From: Sphingorhabdus_B arenilitoris | GTDB lineage: Bacteria; Pseudomonadota; Alphaproteobacteria; Sphingomonadales; Sphingomonadaceae | Direction: 5' to 3' | DNA: 64,000 nucleotides | NCBI RefSeq assembly: GCF_042651485.1 | Contig: NZ_JBHSDH010000013.1 | Coordinates: 186,001-250,000, forward strand | Shown here: positions 1-8,318 of the stretch, one piece after another | How positions within the stretch are numbered: the first letter of the stretch is position 1 | Layout of the letters: every line of letters starts with the position of its first letter | Notes under the pieces: generated by a model | What the model saw: only the letters and a program-made list of their open reading frames with translations | What the model was told of the DNA's origin: nothing | Database searches by the model: none | Translations under genes and position numbers: made by a program

Positions 1-2
1 AA

Positions 3-323
3 TTGGCGCTTCCGATCGATGAAGGCAGCGAAGAGGATGTGATTAAGAAACAAGGCTCATTCCAAATCCGCACGGTCACTCCTGGCATATGGGCAAAATC
101 GGGCAAAAACTCCTCGGCCAAATGTATTGTCTCCGATGATGCATTTGTCGCACGCTGCAACATTGGCAAAGGAAGCGCGATATTGGTCGCCGATGCCGAT
201 TTTCTGAATGCAGATACCTGGTCGGGCAGCGGCATGAGATTGCTTTCGGGCGATGATGATTTTGACAATATGACGTGGACCGAGTCGCTGCTGGATCAGC
301 TTTGGCATCATGACGCGGGTTAG
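3..323 (+). CDS. C-terminal end of an uncharacterised protein (5' partial)
   Basis: An open frame runs in from the left edge and stops with TAG at 321-323, so only the last ~106 codons are visible; the TTG at position 3 is probably not a start. The segment ends with a pattern of the type GKGSAILVADADFLNADTW, which resembles the C-terminal part of DUF4350-type proteins (a glycine-rich strand leading into a D-A-D turn). That resemblance is from memory and weak. The gene lies upstream of the dcw operon in the same direction, separated by a long AT-rich spacer, so it is probably not part of that operon. Function unknown. Confidence 0.5.
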   Translation: MALPIDEGSEEDVIKKQGSFQIRTVTPGIWAKSGKNSSAKCIVSDDAFVARCNIGKGSAILVADADFLNADTWSGSGMRLLSGDDDFDNMTWTESLLDQLWHHDAG

Positions 324-647
324 GGAATTCATGGGTCTGCACTGGCTCTCAATCACCAAATATATGAAATTCATACATAAAATATATTATCTAAAGCGGC
401 GGTACGGATGGTGACACTAATTAATTTGAACAGGGGATATAAAAATAAAACAATAAAAACAGGGATATAACACTTGTCGTTATAACTTTCCCATAATTTC
501 CCCCTTTTCATCCATGAAATCCCATGTTAGGCCCATCTCAATCTAGGGGTGGATTTCCTATTGCTATGACCGTTCGGTGCGGTCGCGCAGGAACCGTGTG
601 TTTCTGCGGCTGAGGATCTGCGCCCCGCTACCGGGGAATTGGGATCA
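324..647 (+). other. Non-coding promoter and leader region of the dcw operon
   Basis: This 324-base gap has no supported gene. Its left half (about 340-500) is strikingly AT-rich against the surrounding coding DNA. It contains the perfect inverted repeat TATGAA-A-TTCATA at 363-375 and two near-identical copies of CAGGG(G)ATATAA at 431-442 and 460-470. The MraZ-box-like array is at 490-536. The right half is GC-rich and can fold: CGCAGGAAC (586-594) pairs with GTTTCTGCG (600-608), and a CCCC/GGGG pair lies near 623-636. I expect the main mra promoter here but cannot place its -35 and -10 boxes with confidence. Confidence 0.6.
490..536 (-). promoter_or_regulatory. Array of five MraZ-box-like repeats upstream of mraZ
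   Basis: Five related pentamers lie on the plus strand: CCCAT (490), CCCCT (501), TCCAT (511), CCCAT (521) and CCCAT (532). Their starts are 11, 10, 10 and 11 bases apart, about one helical turn each. On the minus strand they read as ATGGG-type repeats, matching the TGGGN-N5-TGGGN pattern reported for MraZ autoregulation in E. coli. Position just ahead of mraZ supports an autoregulatory site. The strand orientation may differ from E. coli, and the second and third copies are imperfect. Confidence 0.65.
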
Positions 648-1142
648 GTGTCTGAGGGTTTTTCATATGGTGGGGCGGGGCTGTCGATAATCGACGGCAA
701 GGGCCGCGCGACCATACCCGCAGAGCTGCGTGACGTTGTGCAAAAATCGAGCGGCGGAAACCATGTCTGCATCGCGCGTCACCCCGACCTGCCTTGCTTG
801 ATCGGTTATGGCCGCACGGAGCGCGAGCAGGCGCGCCGCGATATAGATGAAATGCGCCGCGTCGCGATTGCCAATGGTCAAACCGATTTTGACGATGAAA
901 TGATCGGCGATATTGCGGCGTCGATCAACGAAACCAATTTTGAGGCAAGCGGGCGTTTCGTGCTCAGTCAGCGCGAACGGCATTTCGGGCGATTGAATGA
1001 CCGCGTGTTTTTCCACGGGGTAAATACCCGTTTCCTGATGTGGGACCCCGAAGTCTTTATGGCGAGTGCGCCGACCAAGTTTAAGCATGCAAGGGAAGAA
1101 CTGGAATATCTGCTCGCAACTGCCGGAAAGGGTTCAAAATGA
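648..1142 (+). CDS. mraZ: Transcriptional regulator MraZ
   Basis: MraZ is a DNA-binding protein with two SpoVT/AbrB-like MraZ domains that controls the dcw operon it heads. The first domain is recognisable from a segment of the type SIIDGKGRATIPAELR near residues 9-24, and the second from FEASGRFVLSQRERHFG near residue 100. Length (164 aa) is normal. I chose GTG 648, which has a GGGA at 641-644 and a stronger GGGG at 633-636; the in-frame TTG at 639 directly abuts that GGGGAA and is less likely. Its TGA overlaps the rsmH ATG. The repeat array at 490-536 is the likely target of the protein. Confidence 0.9.
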   Translation: MSEGFSYGGAGLSIIDGKGRATIPAELRDVVQKSSGGNHVCIARHPDLPCLIGYGRTEREQARRDIDEMRRVAIANGQTDFDDEMIGDIAASINETNFEASGRFVLSQRERHFGRLNDRVFFHGVNTRFLMWDPEVFMASAPTKFKHAREELEYLLATAGKGSK

Positions 1143-2095
1143 CCGGCAATGCTGACCATATTCCCGTGCTTCTCGATGAAGTAATTCGCTCTCTGGCCAT
1201 CACCCCTGGCGCGGAGATTGTGGATGGTACCTTTGGGGCCGGTGGATATAGCGAAGCCATGCTTCGCAGCGGCGCGCGTGTATTCGCGTTTGACCGCGAT
1301 CCCGACGCCCTGTCAGAAGGTGCTGACCTTGCAGGCCAGCATGAGGGCGCCTTGCGTCTTTATGCGGCCTGCTTTTCTATTATGGATCATGCGCTGGCCG
1401 AGGACAATGTTGACGCGGTCGATGGCGTGGTCCTCGATATTGGTGTCTCATCAATGCAGCTGGACCGGGCCGAGCGCGGTTTTTCCTTTCAAAAGGACGG
1501 CCCGCTTGACATGCGCATGTCGCAAGATGGCGAAAGCGCCGCTGATTTTGTAAATGAGGCGGATGAGGAAGTGATCGCCAATGTCATTTTCCGCTATGGT
1601 GAGGAGCATCGTTCCCGCCGTATCGCACGGTCAATTGTCGCTGCGCGGCCGCTATCCACCACCGCTGAACTTGCTGCTGTTGTGCGCAAAGCGGTGGGCC
1701 ATAAACCCGGCGCGCCAAAGGATCCGGCGACCCGCACATTTCAGGCAATTCGCATTTATATTAACGGCGAGCTGGATGAGCTGGTAAACGGTCTTGATGC
1801 TGCCGAACGGCTGCTTCGGCCCGGCGGGCGGCTCGTTGTTGTGACTTTTCACAGCCTTGAAGACCGGATTGTGAAGCAATTTTTCCGCGAACGGAGCGGG
1901 GCAGGCGGCAATGCATCGCGCCATATGCCTTTAATTGCCACGAAAGGGCCTGAACCGACTTTTGCCAAGGCCGATAAAGCCATCCGCCCGTCAAAGGCGG
2001 AATTGGCCCGCAACCCGCGCTCGCGTTCGGCGACGCTGCGCGCGGCGACCCGAACCGCCGCCTTGCCATGGAATATGCAGGAGATTGCAGCATGA
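1139..2095 (+). CDS. rsmH: 16S rRNA (cytosine(1402)-N(4))-methyltransferase RsmH
   Basis: RsmH (MraW) methylates N4 of C1402 in the 16S rRNA decoding centre using S-adenosylmethionine. The family N-terminal motif HIPVLLDEV is at residues 7-15 and the SAM-binding DGTFGAGGYS at 29-38; further family blocks are VVLDIGVSSMQLD, RTFQAIRIYINGEL and VVTFHSLEDRIVKQF. The length of 318 aa is typical. It starts on the ATGA overlap with mraZ, and its own TGA overlaps the ftsL ATG at 2092. Second gene of the dcw operon. Confidence 0.97.
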   Translation: MTGNADHIPVLLDEVIRSLAITPGAEIVDGTFGAGGYSEAMLRSGARVFAFDRDPDALSEGADLAGQHEGALRLYAACFSIMDHALAEDNVDAVDGVVLDIGVSSMQLDRAERGFSFQKDGPLDMRMSQDGESAADFVNEADEEVIANVIFRYGEEHRSRRIARSIVAARPLSTTAELAAVVRKAVGHKPGAPKDPATRTFQAIRIYINGELDELVNGLDAAERLLRPGGRLVVVTFHSLEDRIVKQFFRERSGAGGNASRHMPLIATKGPEPTFAKADKAIRPSKAELARNPRSRSATLRAATRTAALPWNMQEIAA

Positions 2096-2694
2096 GCTTA
2101 GCGATGAAGCGATTAAAGAATATCGGGTGGTTGGCATTGGTCTTTCTGGTCGCGATATTGCTTTATCCATTGTCGCTAAATGTCGCGGCGCTGCACAGCG
2201 ATCTGGTGCGGGTTGACCAGAAAATATTGGAAACAAAACGCGAAATCAGTTTTCTTCAGGCGGAATTGCGAACCCGTGCCAGCCTGCATCAATTGGAGGA
2301 GTGGAATAACCTGCTATATGGTTATCAGCCGCCAACCGCCGATCAGTTTCTTGCCGGAGAACATGCTTTGGCAGGTTTGGGCGGCCCGCGGCCTGATGTG
2401 AAGCCAGTGATGATTGCGGCCGCGGACAATGGCGTAGCGCCAGCCGGTGTTATCGGTTCCCCTTTCGCTCCGATGGAAAGCGGCGATAAAAAAGCAGCGG
2501 ACATATCCGGTCGTGATGCCCCTGATGCAGCGGAGAGGACGCAAGAAAACGTAGCGCCAAAAGCCCCCGATCCCACAAAAGGGGAAACAACGGCCCGGAC
2601 CAAAAAGCTGGCCAATATGGATGATAAGCTGTTGTCCGATACCGTTTTGAAGGACATTGAAAAAGCGGCCAAACGAGAGCGGGAAAAAAGATGA
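2092..2694 (+). CDS. ftsL: Cell division protein FtsL-like (long C-terminal tail)
   Basis: A bitopic division protein expected to form the FtsQ-FtsL-FtsB subcomplex of the divisome. A short basic N-terminus is followed by one membrane segment (about residues 10-32) and a coiled-coil-prone stretch (about 38-75). The 200-aa protein continues with a Pro/Ala/Lys-rich hydrophilic tail of about 100 residues, much longer than enterobacterial FtsL. FtsL is poorly conserved, so the call rests mainly on topology and on position between rsmH and ftsI. ATG 2092, overlapping the rsmH stop, is chosen over an ATG at 2068 inside rsmH. Its TGA overlaps ftsI. Confidence 0.85.
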   Translation: MSLAMKRLKNIGWLALVFLVAILLYPLSLNVAALHSDLVRVDQKILETKREISFLQAELRTRASLHQLEEWNNLLYGYQPPTADQFLAGEHALAGLGGPRPDVKPVMIAAADNGVAPAGVIGSPFAPMESGDKKAADISGRDAPDAAERTQENVAPKAPDPTKGETTARTKKLANMDDKLLSDTVLKDIEKAAKREREKR

Positions 2695-4427
2695 CAATAT
2701 TCGTTGCCCGGACTGTCACTCGAAAACAAGGTTTGGGCGCAAAAGCCGTGGCCGCCCATACATTGTGGCGCTTGCTGGTTTTGTCGGCGATGTTTGGCCT
2801 GTTCCTGATGCTGATTATCGGCAGGTTGACAACATTGGCGCTGTTTGAGGCCAGCCGGGCCTTTGGCGCAACGACGACAGAATATGTGCCCGAACGCGGC
2901 GATATTATCGACCGCAACGGCGTCCCTCTGGCCCGCACCATACAAGCCTATTCCATCTGGGTGCGGCCTGATCAGATTTTTGGCGACAAAAAAGAATTGG
3001 CGGCGCAGCTGGCGCAAATTTTCCCCGATACGCCGGCGGAGGAATTTTATGCCAAGCTAACCTCCAAAAAGCAGGGTTATCTGCGCCGCCGCGCGCTTCC
3101 CGCCGAGGTTCGCCGCGTCCATGATCTGGGCCAAATCGCGATTGAATTTCCGCGTGAGGCCGAACGGCTTTATCCGCAGCATGATCTGGCCGCGCATATG
3201 TTGGGCTTTGTCAACCGTGACGGCAAAGGGGCGCTGGGCGTTGAACGGATGATGGACGCCAAATTGCGGGATCCCAAAACGCGGGGTAAGCCGGTTGAAT
3301 TGTCGGTCGATGTCCGCGTGCAAGCCGCGCTGGAAAGCGAGTTGGCGGCGGGCATGGCAACCACCGGCGCAAAAGGTGCGGCGGGGGTGATATTGGACGC
3401 GCAAACAGGCGAAGTGCTGGCAATGTCGACGCTGCCCTCCTTTGATCCCAATAAGCCGTTATTTGCCAATGACCCCGCTCCGGGCCAGTTGGTGCCGGCG
3501 GGTTATGTTCCGCTCAGCCGTCAGATCAATAGCGTTACCAATCAGGTATATGAACTGGGCTCCACCTTTAAGCCGCTGACCGTCGCGGCGGCGCTCGATG
3601 CGGGCACGGTGCGTGACCTTGCGATCCGGTATGACGCGACTGCGCCGCTCGAAATTGGTGGGTTCAAGATTCGCGATAGCCATCCGGCAGGCCGTTACCT
3701 GAACGTGCCAGAGGCACTGGTGCATAGCTCCAATATCGTTACCGCCCGCATTGCCGATAATTTGGGCAAGCCAAAAATGGACTTAATGCTGCGCAATATT
3801 GGTTTCCACGAGCGTCCTGCGATTGAAATCGGCGAACGCGCCGCGCCAATTTGGCCAAGCAATTGGGGACGGATAACCAATATGACTGTCGGCTATGGCC
3901 ACGGTATTTCGGTGACCCCGATGCATTTGGCCAATGCCTATGCCGCGATGGTCAATGGTGGTATTTACCGGCCCGCGACATTGTTGAAAGTAACGCCAGA
4001 TCAGAAGCGCGAAGAAAAACGCGTGTTCAGCGCAGCGACCAGTGCCCGTATGCGGCAACTGCTGCGCATGATCGTCGTCGATGGCACCGGTAAAAATGCC
4101 GATGCGCAAGGATACCGCGTCGGCGGCAAAACCGGGTCAGCCGAAAAGCCCAATGGCGGCAGCTATGCTCGCAATCTGGTCGTATCGACCTTTGCGGCTG
4201 CGTTTCCGATGGACAATCCGCGCTATGTTATGGTCGCCATGCTGGACGAGCCGCAGGGCAACGCCGCCACCAGTTTCCAACGGACCGCCGGTTGGACCGC
4301 TGCGCCGATTGTGAATAAAACCGTCACCCGCATCGGGCCGCTTTTGGGAATTATCCCCGACACAAAGCGCGATGTGGATGTATCTGAACTCATGCCTTTG
4401 CTATGGTCTCCTAAAGGAGATCACTAA
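2691..4427 (+). CDS. ftsI: Septal peptidoglycan transpeptidase FtsI (PBP3)
   Basis: Class B penicillin-binding protein that cross-links septal peptidoglycan and works with FtsW. There is one N-terminal membrane anchor (about residues 28-48), then a PBP dimerisation domain beginning with ERGDIIDRNG, then the transpeptidase domain. The three active-site motifs are intact: STFK with nucleophile S291, SSN at 346-348 and KTG at 480-482. Length (578 aa) is typical. It ends one base into the murE ATG, behind a strong AAAGGAGAT ribosome-binding site for murE. Confidence 0.97.
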   Translation: MTIFVARTVTRKQGLGAKAVAAHTLWRLLVLSAMFGLFLMLIIGRLTTLALFEASRAFGATTTEYVPERGDIIDRNGVPLARTIQAYSIWVRPDQIFGDKKELAAQLAQIFPDTPAEEFYAKLTSKKQGYLRRRALPAEVRRVHDLGQIAIEFPREAERLYPQHDLAAHMLGFVNRDGKGALGVERMMDAKLRDPKTRGKPVELSVDVRVQAALESELAAGMATTGAKGAAGVILDAQTGEVLAMSTLPSFDPNKPLFANDPAPGQLVPAGYVPLSRQINSVTNQVYELGSTFKPLTVAAALDAGTVRDLAIRYDATAPLEIGGFKIRDSHPAGRYLNVPEALVHSSNIVTARIADNLGKPKMDLMLRNIGFHERPAIEIGERAAPIWPSNWGRITNMTVGYGHGISVTPMHLANAYAAMVNGGIYRPATLLKVTPDQKREEKRVFSAATSARMRQLLRMIVVDGTGKNADAQGYRVGGKTGSAEKPNGGSYARNLVVSTFAAAFPMDNPRYVMVAMLDEPQGNAATSFQRTAGWTAAPIVNKTVTRIGPLLGIIPDTKRDVDVSELMPLLWSPKGDH

Positions 4428-5860
4428 TGCGTCTTGGAAATTTGCTGCCCGATGCCGATAGCACAGCGGCGGAGCAGAATGTTACCGGCTTTGCCATCGA
4501 CCATAGAAAGGTCGCGCCCGGCACAATTTTCGGTGCTTTTGCCGGAGCCAAATTCAATGGCGAAGATTTCATTGACGAAGCGGTGCAAAATGGTGCGCTC
4601 GCTATTGTGGCCCGCCCGTCGGCAAAGGTCACAGGCGCGCTGCATATCGCCGCCGAAAATCCGCGCGCCGAATTTGCCCGGTTGGCAGCGCTGTTTTTCC
4701 GCCCTGTTCCCGAAGTCATTGTCGCCGTTACGGGTACCAACGGCAAAACCTCTACGGTGGAATTGACGCGGCAATTATGGCGCATGGCGGGCCATGTGTC
4801 GGCCTCCATCGGCACATTGGGCGTCACCACAGCGGACGAACAGGTGGCGACGGGCCTCACCACACCCGATATCGTTACGTTCCTGTCGAATATTTCGGGT
4901 CTTGCCCGCGAAGGCGTGACCCATCTGGCTTATGAAGCATCGAGCCACGGCCTGTCGCAACATCGCAGCGAGGGCATGGAGATAACGGTTGCTGCCTTCA
5001 CCAATTTGAGCCGTGACCATCTCGATTATCATGGCACAATGGAAAATTATTTCGCCGCAAAAATGCGCTTGTTTGATGAACTGCTTTCGGATGATGGCAC
5101 AGCGGTTATTTGGGCGGATGATGCATGGTCGGACAAGGTCGTTGAGCATGTAAAGGCGCGTGCCTTGCGCTTGATTACTGTCGGAGAAAAAGGGCAGGGC
5201 ATAAAACTGAAATCGCGCCAGCCCACGCAGCTGGGTCAGGATATGCTGCTCGTCATACAAGGCGAAGAGATAAAGGTGAAATTGCCGCTGATCGGCGCGT
5301 ATCAGGCTTATAATGCCCTGGTTGCGGCGGGGATTGTTCTGGCCAGCGGCGGGCGGGTTGAAGATGTGGTGGGCCATTTGGGCCGGTTGCAACCGGTAAG
5401 AGGCCGTCTTGAACGAGCCGTCATTTGCCGCAGCGGCGCACCTGTTTATGTCGATTATGCCCATACCCCCGATGCGCTGATCGCAGCGATAGCGGCAATG
5501 CGGCCGCATACTATGGGCCGGTTAATCACTGTTTTTGGCGCGGGCGGGGACCGCGACACGGGCAAACGCCCGGAAATGGGCCGCGTGGCCGCCGAAGCAT
5601 CCGACATTGCCATCGTCACCGACGATAATCCGCGCAGCGAAGACCCAGCCGCCATTCGGGCCGCAATATTGGCCGGTGCGCCCGCAGATACGCTTATTGA
5701 AATTGCCGATCGGCGTGAAGCCATCGCCCACGCCATTTCGCTGGCCAAGGCCGATGATATTGTCCTGATCGCTGGAAAAGGGCATGAGCTGGGGCAGATT
5801 ATTGGCGATAAAATCTTGCCCTTTGATGATGTGCAGGTGGCGCGGGAGTGTGCAGCATGA
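4427..5860 (+). CDS. murE: UDP-MurNAc-L-Ala-D-Glu:meso-diaminopimelate ligase MurE
   Basis: Cytoplasmic Mur ligase that adds the third amino acid of the peptidoglycan stem peptide at the cost of ATP. The P-loop GTNGKT is at residues 103-108. The DNPR motif at 400-403 is the known marker of meso-diaminopimelate specificity, as opposed to lysine. Three-domain Mur ligase architecture and 477 aa are normal. AAAGGAGAT lies eight bases before ATG 4427, the clearest Shine-Dalgarno sequence in the cluster. The stop overlaps the murF ATG. Confidence 0.97.
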   Translation: MRLGNLLPDADSTAAEQNVTGFAIDHRKVAPGTIFGAFAGAKFNGEDFIDEAVQNGALAIVARPSAKVTGALHIAAENPRAEFARLAALFFRPVPEVIVAVTGTNGKTSTVELTRQLWRMAGHVSASIGTLGVTTADEQVATGLTTPDIVTFLSNISGLAREGVTHLAYEASSHGLSQHRSEGMEITVAAFTNLSRDHLDYHGTMENYFAAKMRLFDELLSDDGTAVIWADDAWSDKVVEHVKARALRLITVGEKGQGIKLKSRQPTQLGQDMLLVIQGEEIKVKLPLIGAYQAYNALVAAGIVLASGGRVEDVVGHLGRLQPVRGRLERAVICRSGAPVYVDYAHTPDALIAAIAAMRPHTMGRLITVFGAGGDRDTGKRPEMGRVAAEASDIAIVTDDNPRSEDPAAIRAAILAGAPADTLIEIADRREAIAHAISLAKADDIVLIAGKGHELGQIIGDKILPFDDVQVARECAA

Positions 5861-7242
5861 AATTAAACTGGACCTCGGACGAATTGGCGGCGGCCACGGG
5901 CGGAACTGAATCAGGCAGCTTTACCTGCAGCGGGGTGGCATTTGATTCGCGGGAAATTGGCGCAGGTGATTTGTTTTTTGCGCTGAAGGGTGAGGCCAGC
6001 GACGGACATAATTATTTGGACCAGGTCTATGCCAATGGCGCGGCGGGTGCGGTGGTGGACCGGGCCATTGATCGTCCGCATATATTGGTCGCCGACACGG
6101 CCAAGGCGCTGAACGATCTCGCCAAAGCCTCCCGGGCGCGCGTGGATGCGAAGATTATTGGCGTAACCGGATCTGCCGGAAAAACCGGCACGAAAGAAGC
6201 GCTATTTGCTGCGCTTGACCGGTCCTCTCGCGGTTATGCCCACCGTTCGGTAAAAAGCTATAACAACCATGTAGGCGTCCCGCTCAGCCTGTCGCGTATG
6301 CCCGCCGAGACGCAATTTGGCGTGTTCGAAATGGGCATGAACCATGCAGGCGAGCTGCGCGAGCTAACCGCATTGGTGCGTCCTGATGTCGCGATCGTCA
6401 CCACAATCGCGCCTGCGCATATCGAATTTTTCAATGATGAAACGGAAATCGCAAAAGCCAAAGCAGAAATTTTCGAAGGTTTATCACCCGAAGGAACCGC
6501 GATCATTCCGGCGGATAATGCGCATTATCAGCTGCTGAGAGAGGCAGCGGAAAAATATACTCAAAATATTGTATCTTTTGGATTTTCGGAACATGCCGAT
6601 GTCCGCGCCGCCGATCATGTCGCGGTTAGCGGCGGCACGATGATCACGGCGCAGCTGCCGAGCGGCGGGCTTTGCTACACATTGTCGCAGCCGGGCAAAC
6701 ATTGGATCGCGAACTCACTTGCTGTGCTGGCCGCTGTTGAAGCGGTGGGCGGTGACCTTGCCGCTGCTGGGCTGGCTATGGCCGAATTGGGCGGGCTTGC
6801 CGGGCGCGGTGCACGGCATCAGGTTTCGGTGGATGGCGGTGACGTGCTGCTGATTGATGAAAGCTATAATGCCAACCCTGCGTCGATGGCGGCGACTCTA
6901 TCGGACCTTGCAAATCAGCCCGGCGGGCGGCGGATCGCGGTGCTTGCCGATATGAAGGAATTGGGCACGCAATCGGCGCATTTCCACACTGGCCTTGCCG
7001 CTCATTTGGCATCGGCCAAGGTCGATTATGCGATTTTAGTCGGTGAAGAGATGCAAAATCTTGTCCAATCGCTTAAACAGGGGGTTGAGGGACCGGCCAA
7101 ATTCGACCATTGCGGCTCTGCACAAGAAGCGCTGACACTGTTGCAAGGACAATTGCAGCCAGATGACATAGTGCTCGTAAAGGGATCAAATTCGATGGGA
7201 TTGTCGGCAATCATAAATGCTTATGCCGGCGGGGGAGATTAA
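5857..7242 (+). CDS. murF: UDP-MurNAc-tripeptide:D-alanyl-D-alanine ligase MurF
   Basis: Mur ligase that attaches D-Ala-D-Ala to the UDP-MurNAc tripeptide. The P-loop is GSAGKT at residues 105-110, followed by the YNNHVGVPLSLSRM block and a C-terminal domain with DESYNANPASM. ATG 5857, overlapping the murE stop, is preferred; a GTG at 5848 inside murE would add only three residues. The stop TAA shares one base with the mraY ATG. Length (461 aa) is normal. Confidence 0.96.
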   Translation: MKLNWTSDELAAATGGTESGSFTCSGVAFDSREIGAGDLFFALKGEASDGHNYLDQVYANGAAGAVVDRAIDRPHILVADTAKALNDLAKASRARVDAKIIGVTGSAGKTGTKEALFAALDRSSRGYAHRSVKSYNNHVGVPLSLSRMPAETQFGVFEMGMNHAGELRELTALVRPDVAIVTTIAPAHIEFFNDETEIAKAKAEIFEGLSPEGTAIIPADNAHYQLLREAAEKYTQNIVSFGFSEHADVRAADHVAVSGGTMITAQLPSGGLCYTLSQPGKHWIANSLAVLAAVEAVGGDLAAAGLAMAELGGLAGRGARHQVSVDGGDVLLIDESYNANPASMAATLSDLANQPGGRRIAVLADMKELGTQSAHFHTGLAAHLASAKVDYAILVGEEMQNLVQSLKQGVEGPAKFDHCGSAQEALTLLQGQLQPDDIVLVKGSNSMGLSAIINAYAGGGD

Positions 7243-8318
7243 TGCTTTATTGGTTGGCAGAATATTTGGGGTTTGAAAGCGCGTTCAATCTTATCCGATA
7301 CATCACTTTCCGGACAGGCGCTGCGGTCGCTACTGCGCTCGTCATAGGATTGGTCATCGGCCCGCGCTTCATTAATATGCTGCGCGTGCGCCAAGGCAAA
7401 GGGCAACCCATCCGCGATGATGGCCCGCAAAGCCACAAGCAAAAAGTCGGCACCCCCACCATGGGCGGGTTGATGATGCTAACGGCGATTTCGGTCGCCG
7501 TGTTTTTATGGATGGACCTGACCAATTTATACGTCTGGGCCTGTATCATAGTGATGCTCGGCTTTGGTCTTGTCGGGTTTCTGGACGATTATGACAAGGT
7601 CAAGAAGAACAGCCATAAGGGCGTATCGGGCAAGGTTCGGTTGCTGTTTGAATTTCTGATCGCCGGTGTCGCAGTGACATTGATAATCGCGCAAAAAGGA
7701 TCGAGCACCGAGTTGTATCTGCCGTTTTTTAATGGACCGGTCATCGATCTGGGTCTGTTTTATATTGTTTTTGGCGCCTTCGTGATCGTGGCTTTTGGCA
7801 ATGCGGTGAATTTAACCGATGGGCTAGATGGGCTGGCAACCATGCCGGTTATTATTGCGTCGGTTGCGTTTATGTTGATCGTCTATCTGGTTGGACATGT
7901 AAACTATTCCAAATATCTGGGCCTGCCATTTTTCGTCGGTGCGGCCGACTTGACGATATTATGCGGGGCGATTGTGGGCGCAGGTTTGGCATTTCTATGG
8001 TATAACGCTCCGCCAGCTGCGGTATTTATGGGCGATACCGGCAGCCTTGCCTTGGGCGGGGTATTGGGCACGATCGCGGTTGTCGCCCATCACGAATTTG
8101 TGCTCGGCATCATAGGCGGCTTGTTTGTGGTCGAAGCCTTATCGGTGATCATTCAGGTTTTCTGGTTTAAGCGGACCGGAAAGCGGGTATTCAAAATGGC
8201 GCCCATCCATCATCATTTTGAACAATTGGGGTGGAGCGAGACAAAAGTTGTCATTCGGTTTTGGATTATTGCTTTTGTCTTGGCGCTTGCGGGGCTATCG
8301 ACACTGAAGCTCAGATGA
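7242..8318 (+). CDS. mraY: Phospho-N-acetylmuramoyl-pentapeptide-transferase MraY
   Basis: Integral membrane enzyme that transfers phospho-MurNAc-pentapeptide to undecaprenyl phosphate, making lipid I. About ten hydrophobic segments are visible. The catalytic Asp pair LDDYDK lies at residues 114-119, GNAVNLTDGLDGLA is the central active-site block, and GDTGSLALGG and the MAPIHHHFE signature follow. Length (358 aa) is typical. It starts on the murF stop and ends on the murD ATG at 8315. Confidence 0.97.
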   Translation: MLYWLAEYLGFESAFNLIRYITFRTGAAVATALVIGLVIGPRFINMLRVRQGKGQPIRDDGPQSHKQKVGTPTMGGLMMLTAISVAVFLWMDLTNLYVWACIIVMLGFGLVGFLDDYDKVKKNSHKGVSGKVRLLFEFLIAGVAVTLIIAQKGSSTELYLPFFNGPVIDLGLFYIVFGAFVIVAFGNAVNLTDGLDGLATMPVIIASVAFMLIVYLVGHVNYSKYLGLPFFVGAADLTILCGAIVGAGLAFLWYNAPPAAVFMGDTGSLALGGVLGTIAVVAHHEFVLGIIGGLFVVEALSVIIQVFWFKRTGKRVFKMAPIHHHFEQLGWSETKVVIRFWIIAFVLALAGLSTLKLR

